From positions 71,011,319 through 71,075,318 of the forward strand of contig CP136069.1 of NCBI GenBank assembly GCA_032622095.1: a DNA stretch of 64,000 nt, in the 5' to 3' direction. Positions 45,836-57,430 of the stretch are shown piece after piece. Position numbers and translations under genes: made by a program. The notes under the pieces were generated by a model. It did no database searches, was not told where the DNA came from, and was given only the letters and a program-made list of their open reading frames with translations. Within the stretch, counting starts at the first letter, position 1. The number at the start of each line of letters is the position of its first letter. Source of the DNA: Siphonodentalium dalli. Lineage: Eukaryota; Mollusca; Scaphopoda; Gadilida; Siphonodentaliidae.

Positions 45836-47318
45836 GTATAGTGTGTACATACATGATTCTTCATGCCGTCCAGCGTGTGTATGTAATTGTATTATCTGAA
45901 CATTTCCTAAGGGAACTACTCATCAATGGGTATTTAGCATAGAAATTATTAAGATTATTTCACAGTTGTAGGGTGAGGTTGACAGGGATGAGGCCCTTGC
46001 CGATTGGACAATGATACAATTGGGACAAGGAGCAGTCTATCGCTCGACTTCGCTATCAACTTAATTTGTTGGGGCATCACGGTCCGGACGTAATGGGACG
46101 TTTGAACAATGAATTCGCATTTCACTTTTATGTCCTATCTCCCCAGCCATTTGAAGCTGCCCTATAACCATTGATGTAGTAAGAATGTAAAACTGAGACA
46201 AATGTGCGATATGGCAATTCTTTAATAAGAACTACCGACCAGAATAAATACCACATTATATGTTAAACAATTACCGGCCAGTGGGGTTAACTTTTGTGGA
46301 CTTGACATCCGATTTTCGCCTGTTTATTTTTAAACTTGTATGTATCATTATTAATTGTGGTGATACAACTGCATGCTTGTCAGAGCAAAATTCCCCCTAT
46401 CAGCATCAAAAGTAGTCTCGCATGATCACTCCGCTACATGAATTACAGTTTGAAGAAGTGCAATCTTCAAGTGAAATGTTCACATGGGTTATTTTCTTTC
46501 TTTTCACGTGGTTCATAATTATTATATATACTTATTATTTGCTTGAAATTAAGTATTATGCTTTCGGTGTCTTTGATATTTATTATTATGCACGTTCACA
46601 TATATAGTTTTACACCTCAGTCAGTACAATCGGATCTGTTTTCTAAACTCTGGCATGCTCTTCTGTCTCTCTATTTCACCTCCAGTTTTCATTGCAAACA
46701 TCATTTTTCTTCCTATGGATCGTTTTATGCCTCAATAATTTTATGCAGTCAATTAGGACAGTGCTTCAAATAAGCCCAATCCAAACTTGTTTAAAACTTT
46801 AATATTTATTGTAATTATATATTTGAATGTCCATAGAGAGAAAATAAATATTTGTTTAATATGTTGCAATCTTTGCAAACATTTTCGGATGGCAGTTTTT
46901 TGCTCTCCTGACAATCCATGTGATTATGGCGACACGCATGCGTGCAAGCCATATTATTCAACAGCATGCACATTTAATCTCCAAGCAGAATCTACATTCC
47001 CTGATATTTGGAATATCACATTTTACATAACACATTGGTTTTTAATGCTGATATAGGTTATACGACACATGGGTCTACCGGAATATCTACCTGTCTAGTA
47101 GAAAGCCGTATTACGAAATATGGTGTTTAAGTACTCGCAGCCGTCAAAACCGAGATAATAAGCAGCGTGTATTCCTAGTGACACACTATAACAGTACATA
47201 TGCAGTATAAGAAGTCATCAGATTTTAGACGGGCAATTGAGGTCAATTTGAGGATGGTTATTTGTGCAATCCTTCCCTCTCTCTAGAACAACATCATATT
47301 ATACTAATCTTATTCCAG
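45836..47318. other. Rest of the first intron
   Basis: Mostly AT-rich. About 46891-47000 could read as a Cys-rich segment ('CSPDNPCDYGDTHACKPYY') after an AG, but no matching donor was found. 45895-45945 is dispersed repeat. Confidence 0.4.
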
Positions 47319-47513
47319 GTAGTAAGTGCGGCATTTTGCCACGAAAATTCAACCACGGTACCATCCAAGTGACACCATACAATAAATTTGGAGCCATCGC
47401 CAATTACCAATGTAATGACGGGTACAAACTGCATGGAATCCAGCATCGGGTATGTCGAGGAGATGAGACATGGAGCGGATCGGAACCCATATGTCGTATG
47501 AATGACGTCATAT
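47319..47513 (+). CDS. Exon: sushi/CCP module 1
   Basis: Acceptor TTATTCCAG at 47310-47318 and donor T|GTAAGT at 47514. 195 bp, phase 1 to phase 1, 65 residues. It has the four sushi cysteines in order (CGILP, YQC, RVC, PIC), the conserved Trp after Cys3 (TWSG) and Gly before Tyr (DGYKL). Sushi modules are beta-sandwich units of about 60 residues that bind proteins in complement control and adhesion proteins, acting outside the cell. Disulfides would be Cys1-3 and Cys2-4. The exon is symmetric, so it can be skipped or duplicated without shifting the frame. Confidence 0.9.
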
Positions 47514-48605
47514 GTAAGTACCCGTATGTATAGCTCGATATGAGAGTGTTTATATTGATGTTCTCCATTATACGGTTCCAAGGTACACTCAACCCCCTGT
47601 AGCAGACCAAGTTTCCATTCTAGATATCCAAAAAAGTAAATGATTTACTATTACCACATGAGTTCAATTTGAGTAATAATGATCGAAGACATTATACATA
47701 CTATAACGTGACGGTGAGTGAAATGGGCGATGAGTGGACGATGGTGTGCGTAGTTTATGTGAGTTTGTTTGAATGGACATACGACTGAGAGAGTACAAGA
47801 TTTATTAGTTATATTTATAATAATTTCTATGTAATTTTTATCTAAAAAAAAACTTTTTTTTAAACTGTTGTCTGATTGTCAACAGGTTTTACACGTATAT
47901 TAAAAATTCGCAAACCCGTTACGTTGGTAGAAAACCCACTTAAAGACTCATGTGAAGAACAGATTATTTATGAATGTAAACCCCTGTCATGACAAGACAT
48001 GGAGACATGGTGCCCTCATTGCGATGAGTATTAGTAGATGAGGAATACCATACCACCCAGTGTCATTATCCGCCCAATTCACCAAGGAGAGATACAATTG
48101 TCGTTAACCGAGAATTCTGACATTTGAAAATGACAAACATGAACAGCATGTGTGAACATGTTTCTAATGAACATGTTATTTCGTGATTTTTGTAAAGTTG
48201 ACTCTTCTCATCCAAACGGTGGTCATTCAAGCTTGTAGCAATTCGCCATACTATTAGTTATAAGATATGTTGTTCACATAAAACAAGTAATCTCCTCAAA
48301 ATTTCATCGCATTGTAACCAACACATTTGAAGATATCTAGAATATCGGGGGGGGGCTTACTTTGCGCTTATTTTGGTGTTTGACTCGAGTCATTCACCTT
48401 AGATAGAGGCTACAGCTTGGTCGGAATTGCGTATGGTTTGGTCGGTAAGGTTTCATTGACGTATATATAACATGGCAACGCTACAAGGGTCCCCGGTGGC
48501 AATGAAGAATACGTAATCGCCATCATTCGTATGACACTGGCATCGCTAGTTAACATACACAAATGCATCCATTAGTTTTACGTTGAAAAAGAGTAAAACA
48601 TATAT
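47514..48605. other. Intron between sushi exons 1 and 2, left part
   Basis: Nothing recognised. Confidence 0.4.
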
Positions 48606-48840
48606 CCTAATTGAGAACGCATTTATTATCTACTGCTTTTGTGAATACCAAATCAGGAACGCTCTTTGTCAGAGACGATCATTGCACTTTTTTCTAGGCT
48701 GACAACAATTCAAAACGTGTGAAAAGTTTTAACGTTTTGAAAGTCAAATATCTGGCCATCGAACCTCTTGGGTCCTGGGTCCGATCTAATGATTTGTTTG
48801 TATATAAAACGTACCGGTGGCGGGTTTATGGTGTAAATTT
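48606..48840. repeat. Dispersed repeat with a single unit of the 33-bp minisatellite
   Basis: Matches 34728-34970. At about 48798-48835 it has one unit of the minisatellite that is about 26-fold repeated there ('TGTATATAAAACGTACCGG', 'GGGTTTATGGTGTA'). Confidence 0.65.
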
Positions 48841-48954
48841 TGACATGGCAAATTTAACACTCTGTGCCGTCAATCCCCTGACCATACTGACAACTGACGA
48901 CGCCGCGCGATATGGCTTAGCCAGGGACTTGGCTACAGTGAGGTGGTTAGTCTA

Positions 48955-49150
48955 AATGTTCAACAGTTGGAAATATTACACCATGCACACATAGGTTGTA
49001 ACTGTTCTCATTGTTTGATTTTCCAACCAGTTATTAGAGGGGAATATTCTTTCAACTTTTTGTCAAGATTGTTTTTGTCAGTTGGGCATTTTCCAAACTT
49101 GGGGTGGTGGTGTTAGGTTGAACAATTTGAGTTCAAGTGGGTGCAGTTGA
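48955..49150. repeat. Dispersed repeat, copy B
   Basis: Same order of motifs as 17255-17540 and 61235-61510 ('CTCATTGTTTGATTTTCCAA' is shared exactly with the latter). It ends about 110 bp before the next sushi exon. Confidence 0.65.
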
Positions 49151-49257
49151 AAATGTCATCTCCTTCCCCCAAATGGAGACCCCTAGCCGCGTCCTTGAAA
49201 CGACAGTACACCACAATAAAACAAAAAGTAACGCCCCAACCAATCCACGTGTTTCAG

Positions 49258-49452
49258 CCGAAACGAAGTGTGGATCACCACCAAGGGTACACCAAGCGCA
49301 ACATGATCAGCCGACAAACCAAGAGACATTCCCGAAGGGCACAATGCTGCAGTACAAATGTAACGAAGGGTTCTCAGCTCCAGCGGAGAGTGTACACAGG
49401 GCGTGGTGCGTCGGTGCCGGAGTCTGGGTCGGGCCAAACATGACCTGCACAA
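49258..49452 (+). CDS. Exon: sushi/CCP module 2
   Basis: Acceptor GTGTTTCAG at 49249-49257 and donor A|GTAAGT at 49453. 195 bp, phase 1 at both ends, same length as module 1. Cysteines at 'KCGSPP', 'YKC', 'AWC' and 'MTC', Trp at 'GVWVG', Gly-Phe after Cys2 ('NEGFSA'). This is a full sushi module. Two Asn-linked glycosylation motifs are not obvious; 'NMT' near the end is one possible site. The preceding intron is 1744 bp. It continues the same gene in the same frame. Confidence 0.9.
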
Positions 49453-50159
49453 GTAAGTCGTAATTGAAAGTTTGTATATTCATTAATGTCTTGTTCGCTC
49501 GGTTCATGTGTTGGATATATAAGGAATAAACACTTGATTGAACTGGTAACGTTAAATAATTCATGAGTGGCAGGACGTTGTACAATCACGACAGCGCATT
49601 GTTTTACATAATAGTCCCTGCCTCGAATGAATTATTTCACACAAAAAAAAATCACCAGTTCAATAAAGTGATTATTCTAATAATATGATTATTATACTCA
49701 AATATAAACATCTGCTTTATCAGAAATCCAAACAATACCGCCATTATACCATAAATGACTACATAACGCGCTTGTTAAAGAGAAATAATTCACTAGTGAA
49801 ATTGTCATTTACAATCACTCAAGAAATCAAGGTAAATCGCACATAGGAATGTTATAAATATATGATAATTCCCCAATCTTCAATGAAATAGAATAGGGAC
49901 ACTATTATAGATACGTTGAAAATCCACCTCATACTTGTTTATAACGGCACATATTTATCCCTAGTACAGTTGTCTTGCTGTTATGCTATATTGATGGTTG
50001 GTCCTGTTGATTTAGTCCTGTTGAATGGAGGAAAAATGACAATGCCAAGAAAAAGAAAAGCTTCTTTATTGTTCTTAAATTATCATTTTGGAGGTCATCA
50101 TTAGGTCTTACTGACCCAACACGCTGCCAGTATATGTGGGATGTATTTACATGTAGTTT
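49453..50159. other. Start of the 10.8-kb intron
   Basis: AT-rich; no feature recognised. Confidence 0.4.
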
Positions 50160-50275
50160 TTACGCTCTTTAAAACACTTCAAATATTTCCGTTATTTCGC
50201 TCTTTAAAACACTTCTTCAAATATTTCCGTTAATTCGTAAAAAACACTTCTTCAAATATCTCCGTTATTTAGTTA
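50160..50275. repeat. Short tandem repeat, about 45-bp unit, three copies
   Basis: Units share 'AAAACACTTCTTCAAATAT' and 'CCGTTA'. Followed by TTTCGC-rich debris to about 50400. Confidence 0.8.
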
Positions 50276-50571
50276 ATAAAAATAATTTCCTATTTCTATA
50301 TTTCGCTCTATTTCGCCATTTTGCTGCATTTTTTGTTCCGCTATTTCGCCGTATTCTCTTAATTCCCTTTTTCGTTGTATTTCATATTTCGATAATTCGC
50401 TGTGTTTGACATATTATGGGATATGGGATTATATGATACCCTACATTCTGATATTCAATCCAACATCACGTGCCACCCGTGCTCGCGATTAGATGCCACT
50501 AGCCATCCAATCGTGAACCCCGATTACATATTGTTTGCTATCAAATCCTTGGCGTATTGGCTGCGGAAACT

Positions 50572-51382
50572 GAATACTTTCTAGAGACTTTGAATACTTT
50601 CTAGAGACTTGATGTTTTCTAGAGACTTTAAATACTTTTTAGAGACTTTGATGATTTCTAGAGACGTTGCATGTTTTCTAGAGACTTTGAATGTTGTCTA
50701 GAGACTTTGATTACTTTCTAGATAATTTGAATGTTGTCTAGAGACTTTAAATACTTTTTAGAGACTTTGATGATTTCTAGAGACGTTGCATGTTTTCTAG
50801 AGACTTTGAATGTTGTCTAGAGACTTTGATTACTTTCTAGAGACTTTGAATACTTTCTAGAGACTTGATGTTTTCTAGAGACTTTAAATACTTTTTAGAG
50901 ACTTTGAATGTTGTCTAGAGACTTTGAATGTTTTCTAGAGACTTTGAATGTTGTCTAGAGACTTTGATTACTTTCTAGAGACTTGATGTTTTCTAGAGAC
51001 TTTGAATGTTGTCTAGAGACTTTGATTACTTTCTAGAGACTTTGAATGTTTTCTAGAGACTTTGAATGTTGTCTAGAGACTTTGATTACTTTCTAGAGAC
51101 TTTGAATGTTGTCTAGAGACTTTGATTACTTTCTAGAGACTTTGAATGTTGTCTAGAGACTTTGATTACTTTCTAGAGACTTTGAATGTTGTCTAGAGAC
51201 TTTGATTACTTTCTAGAGACTTTGAATGTTGTCTAGAGACTTTGATTACTTTCTAGAGACTTTGATTACTTTCTAGAGACTTTGATTACTTTCTAGAGAC
51301 TTTGATTACTTTCTAGAGACTTTGATTACTTTCTAGAGACTTTGATTACTTTCTAGAGACTTTGATTACTTTCTAGAGACTT
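50572..51382 (+). repeat. 20-bp minisatellite, about 40 units
   Basis: Core TTTCTAGAGACTTTGATTAC with variants (GAATAC, GAATGTTG, GATGTT). The left half is a mix of variants. From about 51000 the array alternates two variants (40-bp period). From about 51240 it is eight near-identical units. Every unit keeps the TCTAGAGAC core (XbaI-like TCTAGA). Confidence 0.95.
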
Positions 51383-52290
51383 CAGGTTCTCCTTGAATCG
51401 TTCCTATTTGTAGAATTACGCAAAACATGAGAACGGCACTTTTTCTAAACGCCATCACTTTCCCCACCAACCCATGGATAACTAAATAAGTAGGACCCAC
51501 TGACGCAGAAAGGGTAAGGTTGCTATGTTTTCAACTTTTCGGTGAACACAGACTAGGATCAGTATATCGCGCGAAATTCAACAACTGTCTAAATTTCTAG
51601 TTCATAGAAGAAAAAGTACAATTTAATGATTGATTTTTGTCTCAAAGTTGATATAACTGTTTAGTGAATGAAAATTGCTATCTAGATGTCGTCTGATAGT
51701 TTTTGCTACTCTCATGTCTGGTTATTTGCGCGCACTAAGTGTCTCTTGTTGAATACACTGGTCGAAATCTGCAAACAATCTGAAAACTTAATAACCTGAC
51801 CCTCCAGCCCCACTGACATCATAGTATAATATCAGGACCGTTTAACTATGGGCGATAATATTCAGGCCTCGGATAAAACCAATAGCCGTTTGCCCCCAGG
51901 ATCAACATAGGTCATCAAAGCATGGTATGCTTAAAGCCACGTGTCGGTTTACTCACCAAAATACATCTAATTATATTCGATTGTTAAGTTGTGCAGGTAT
52001 CGAAATTGGCCAATAAATACATGAGCTACCTTTCTAGGAGCATTATGTCGCAAAATGACGCATATAAGTCATAAAAAATACAACTTCGTACACAATATAA
52101 TTTCAGTCACATTTTTTGTCTACGCTTTAAAGGTACGGTTGGCCTTGGCGGTGGGTATCCTGTGAAAATATTTCCAACAGTCAAAAACCGTCACAAACAG
52201 AAAGAACATCAAAATGTAGACAGACTGTGTCCGTATACAAATAAGAAATATCGCATAAACAGTATGTTATTGTCACATGGTTGACCATTT
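51383..52290. other. Intron stretch with dispersed repeat copies
   Basis: 51985-52110 resembles 2370-2500. 52130-52270 resembles the inverted-repeat element at 26194-26621. Confidence 0.5.
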
Positions 52291-55200
52291 TTAGCTCAAC
52301 TTACTTTTGTAAGTTTGGGCTATTGCCATGGCTTGGCGTCCGTCGTCCGTGTGTCCGTGTGTCCGTGTGTGCGTGTGTGCGTGTGTCCGTGTGTCCGTGT
52401 GTCCGTCAACAATTTCCTTTGGCGCGGGCTACAGGTCGTACCTTTGGTCTGATCTTTATGAAATTTTGCATGAATGTTGACATTGACATGTAGATGGGAA
52501 CGAGTCATTTTGGGGTCATTCAGCCAAAAAACATGGCCGCTGGTGGCCATCTTGGATTTCAAAATTCAATCCATTGGCGCGGTCTACAGGTCGTACTGTT
52601 CTTTTGATCATCATGAAATTTGTCATGGATGTTAATATTGACATGTAGATGGGAACGAGTCATTTTGGGGTCGTTCGGCCAAAAAACATGGCCGTCAGCA
52701 GCCATCTTGGATTTTACTCTTTGCATGACTAAATCATTTGGCGCAGGCTACAGGTCGTAGTTTTGATTGGAACTTCATGAAATTTGTCATGGATGTTAAC
52801 AATGACATGTAGATGGGAACGAGTGATTTTGGGGTTGTTCGGCCAAAAAACATGGCCGCCAGCAGCCATCTTGGATTTTACTCTTTGCATGACTAAATCC
52901 TTTGGCGCGGGCTACAGGTCGTACCTTTGGTCTGATCTTTATGAAATTCGTCATGAATATTGACATTGGCATGTAGATGGGAACGAGTGATTTTGGGGTC
53001 ATTCGGCCAAAAAACATGGCCGCTGGTGGCCATTTTGGATTTCAAAATTCAATCCATTGGCGCGGGCTACAGGTCGTGCTGTTCGTCTGATCATCATGAA
53101 ATTTGTCATGGATGTTAATATTGACATGTAGATGGGAACGAGTGATTTTGGGGTCGTTCGGCCAAAAAACATGGCCGCTGGCAGCCATCATGGATTTTAC
53201 TCTTTGCATGACTAAATCCTTTGGCGCGGGCTACAGGTCGTACCTTTGGTCTGATCTTTATGAAATTTGTCATGAATATTGACATTGGCATATAGATGGG
53301 AACGAGTGATTTTGGGGTCATTCGGCCAAAAAACATGGCCGCTGGTGGCCATTTTGGATTTCAAATTTCAATCCATTGGCGCGGGCTACAGGTCGTGCTG
53401 TTCGTCTGATCATCATGAAATTTGTCATGGATGTTAATATTGACATGTAGATGGGAACGAGTGATTTTGGGGTCATACGGCCAAAAAACATGGCCGCTGG
53501 CAGCCATCTTGGATTTTACTCTTTGCATGACTAAATCCTTTGGCGCAGGCTACAGGTCGTAGTTTTGATCATAACTTCATGAAATTAGTCATGAATGTTA
53601 ACAATGACATGTAGATGGGAACGAGTGATTTTGGGATTGTTCGGCCAAAAAACATGGCCGCCAGCAGCCATCATGGATTTTACTCTTTGCATGACTAAAT
53701 CCTTTGGCGCGGGCTACAGGTCGTACCTATGGTCTGATCTTTATGAATTTTGTCATGAATGTTGACATTGACATGTAGATGGGAACGAGTGATTTTGGGG
53801 TCATTCGGCCAAAAAACATGGCCGCTGGTGGCCATTTTGGATTTCAAAATTCAATCCATTGGCGCGGGCTACAGGTCGTGCTGTTCGTCTGATCATCATG
53901 AAATTTGTCATGGATGCTAATATTGACATGTAGATGGGAACGAGTGATTTTGGGGTCGTTCGGCCAAAAAACATGGCCGCTGGCAGCCATCATGGATTTT
54001 ACTCTTTGCATGACTAAATCCTTTGGCGCGGGCTACAGGTCGTACCTTTGGTCTGACCTTTATTAAATTCGTCATGAATATTGATATTGACATGTGTATG
54101 GAACGAGTCATTTTGGGGTCATACGGCCAAAAAACATGGCCGCTGGCAGCCATCTTGGATTTTACTCTTTGCATGACTAAATCCTTTGGCGCAGGCTACA
54201 GGTCGTAGTTTTGATCATAACTTCATGAAATTAGTCATGAATGTTAACAATGACATGTAGATGGGAACGAGTGATTTTGGGATTGTTCGGCCAAAAAACA
54301 TGGCCGCCAGCAGCCATCATGGATTTTACTCTTTGCATGACTAAATCCTTTGGCGCGGGCTACAGGTCGTACCTATGGTCTGATCTTTATGAATTTTGTC
54401 ATGAATGTTGACATTGACATGTAGATGGGAACGAGTGATTTTGGGGTCATTCGGCCAAAAAACATGGCCGCTGGTGGCCATTTTGGATTTCAAAATTCAA
54501 TCCATTGGCGCGGGCTACAGGTCGTGCTGTTCGTCTGATCATCATGAAATTTGTCATGGATGCTAATATTGACATGTAGATGGGAACGAGTGATTTTGGG
54601 GTCGTTCGGCCAAAAAACATGGCCGCTGGCAGCCATCATGGATTTTACTCTTTGCATGACTAAATCCTTTGGCGCGGGCTACAGGTCGTACCTTTGGTCT
54701 GACCTTTATTAAATTCGTCATGAATATTGATATTGACATGTGTATGGAACGAGTCATTTTGGGGTCATACGGCCAAAAAACATGGCCGCTGGCAGCCATC
54801 TTGGATTTTACTCTTTGCATGACTAAATCCTTTGGCGCAGGCTACAGGTCGTAGTTTTGATCAGAACTTCATGAAATTTGTCATGGATGTTAACAATGAC
54901 ATGTAGATGGGAACGAGTGATTTTGGGGTTGTTCGGCCAAAAAACATGGCCGCCAGCAGCCATCATGGATTTTACTCTTTGCATGACTAAATCCTTTGGC
55001 GCGGGCTACAGGTCGTACCTATGGTCTGATCTTTATGAATTTTTGTCATGAATGTTGACATTGACATGTAGATGGGAACGAGTGATTTTGGGGTCATTCG
55101 GCCAAAAAACATGGCCGCTGGTGGCCATTTTGGATTTCAAAATTCAATCCATTGGCGCGGGCTACAGGTCGTGCTGTTCGTCTGATCATCATGAAATTTG

Positions 55201-57430
55201 TCATGGATGCTAATATTGACATGTAGATGGGAACGAGTGATTTTGGGGTCGTTCGGCCAAAAAACATGGCCGCTGGCAGCCATCATGGATTTTACTCTTT
55301 GCATGACTAAATCCTTTGGCGCGGGCTACAGGTCGTACCTTTGGTCTGACCTTTATTAAATTCGTCATGAATATTGATATTGACATGTGTATGGGAACGA
55401 GTCATTTTGGGGTCATACGGCCAAAAAACATGGCCGCTGGCAGCCATCTTGGATTTTACTCTTTGCATGACTAAATCCTTTGGCGCAGGCTACAGGTCGT
55501 AGTTTTGATCAGAACTTCATGAAATTTGTCATGGATGTTAACAATGACATGTAGATGGGAACGAGTGATTTTGGGGTTGTTCGGCCAAAAAACATGGCCG
55601 CCAGCAGCCATCATGGATTTTACTCTTTGCATGACTAAATCCTTTGGCGCGGGCTACAGGTCGTACCTATGGTCTGATCTTTATGAATTTTTGTCATGAA
55701 TGTTGACATTGACATGTAGATGGGAACGAGTGATTTTGGGGTCATTCGGCCAAAAAACATGGCCGCTGGTGGCCATTTTGGATTTCAAAATTCAATCCAT
55801 TGGCGCGGGGTACAGGTCGTGCTGTTCGTCTGATCATCATGAAATTTGTCATGGATGTTAATATTGACATGTAGATGGGAACGAGTGATTTTGGGGTCGT
55901 TCAGCCAAAAAACATGGCCGCCAGCAGCCATCTTGGATTTTACTCTTTGCATAACTAAATTCTTTGGCGCGGGCTACAGGTTGTAGCTTTGGTCAGAACT
56001 TCATGAAATTTGTCATGAATGTTAACAATGACATGTAGATGGGAACGAGTGATTTTGGGGTTGTTCTGCCAAAAAACATGGCCGCCAGCAGCCATCATGG
56101 ATTTTACTCTTTGCATGACTAAATCCTTTGGCGCGGGCTACAGGTCGTACCTATGGTCTGATCTTTATGAATTTTGTCATGAATGTTGACATTGACATGT
56201 GGATGGGAATGAGTGATTTTGGGGTCATTCGGCCAAAAAACATGGCCGCTGGTGGCCATTTTGGATTTCAAAATTAAATCCATTGGCGCGGGCTACAGGT
56301 CGTGCTGTTCGTCTGATCATCATGAAATTTGTCATGGATGTTAATATTGACATGTAGATGGGAAACGAGTGATTTTGGGGTCGTTCAGCCAAAAAACATG
56401 GCCGCCAGCAGCCATCTTGGATTTTACTCTTTGCATGACTAAATTCTTTGGCGCGGGCTACAGGTTGTAGCTTTGGTCAGAACTTCAAGAAATTTGTCAT
56501 GGATGTTAACAATGACATGTAGATGGGAACGAGTGATTTTGGGGTCGTTCGGCCATAAAACATGGCCGCCAGCAGCCATCTTGGATTTACTCTTTGCATG
56601 ACTAAATCCTTTGGCGCAGGTTACAGGTCGTACCTTTGGTCTGACCTTTATGAAATTTGTCATGAATATTGATATTCATATGTATATGGGAACGAGTCAT
56701 TTTGGGGTCATACGGCCAAAAAACATGGCCGCTGGCAGCCATTTTGGATTTCAAAATTCAATCCATTGGCACGGGCAACAGGTCGTACTGTTTGTCTGAT
56801 CATGATATTTATCATGGATGTTAATATTAACATGTAGATGGGAACGAGTCATTTTGGGGTCGTTTGGCTAAAAAAACATGTCCGCCAGCAGCCATATTGG
56901 ATTTTATTCTTTGCATGAATAAATCCTTTGGTGCGGGCTACAGGTCGTAGCTTTGGTCGGAACTTCATGAAATTTGTCATGTATGTTAACAATGACATGT
57001 AGATGGGAAACGAGTCATTTTGGGGTCGTTCAGCCGAAAAACATGGCCGCCAGTAGCCATCTTGGATTTTACTCTTTGCATGACTAAATACATTGGCACA
57101 GGCTACAGGTCATACCTTTGATCAGATCATTATGAGATTTGTAAAGGCTGTAGATGGGAACAAGTCATTTTGGGGTAATTCGGAAAAAAAACATGGCTGT
57201 CGGTGGCCATTTTAGAATTTACTCTTTGCATCAATAAATCCTTTGGCACACCATAATCACCACATCCCTGATCCGATCATTATGAAACCTGTTATGAATG
57301 TTGATATTGACATGTACATCTAGTCTTACTTAGACATTTCAATTAGCACTTTTCCTATTCCTCCATTTACTGACGACCATTAAATTATTCCCCTACCTAA
57401 GTTGAGCTACAGTGTCATTGACACTTTCAT
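52291..57430 (+). mobile_element. Helentron/pearl-like non-autonomous element with giant satellite core
   Basis: Left end TTAGCTCAACTT with a hairpin (AACTTAC, TTTT loop, GTAAGTT) at 52298-52315. Right end AAGTTGAGCTAC and hairpin AGTGTCATTGACACT at 57411-57425. AGCTCAACTT and AAGTTGAGCT are 10-bp inverted subterminal repeats. A GTGTGTCC microsatellite at 52350-52408 follows the 5' end. The core is about 30 tandem satellite units. Short inverted subterminal repeats, central tandem repeats and a 3' hairpin are the known plan of non-autonomous Helentrons such as pearl elements. No replicase-helicase is present. It lies in the third intron of the sushi gene. Confidence 0.75.
52420..57320 (+). 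repeat. About 161-bp satellite array, about 30 units, with a 4-unit higher-order repeat
   Basis: Each unit runs from 'TTGGCGCGGGCTACAGGTCG' through 'GGAACGAGTGATTTTGGGG' and 'AAAACATGGCCGC' to 'GGATTTTACTCTTTGCATGA'. Units differ from each other, but blocks of four repeat almost exactly: 53725-54370, 54371-55016 and 55017-55664 (646, 646, 648 bp), then a 3-unit block 55665-56148 (484 bp). Units decay toward the right end. The unit length is like the roughly 160-bp repeats of bivalve pearl elements; sequence relation not tested. Open frames inside are by-products. Confidence 0.93.

Noticed and set aside
45521-45864. Long frames in all phases rich in His, Ser, Ile, Met or Asp
   Set aside because: They come from the (GAT)n tract and have homopolymer composition only.
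53917-54820. Identical 85-codon frames on the - strand and 61-codon frames on the + strand
   Set aside because: They are readings of the satellite unit, identical because the higher-order block is copied; no start context, splice sites or protein features.
50572-57320. Regular repeats that could be taken for a CRISPR array
   Set aside because: The units are contiguous without unique spacers, the context is eukaryotic (introns, retroelements), and no cas gene is present. They are minisatellite and satellite arrays.
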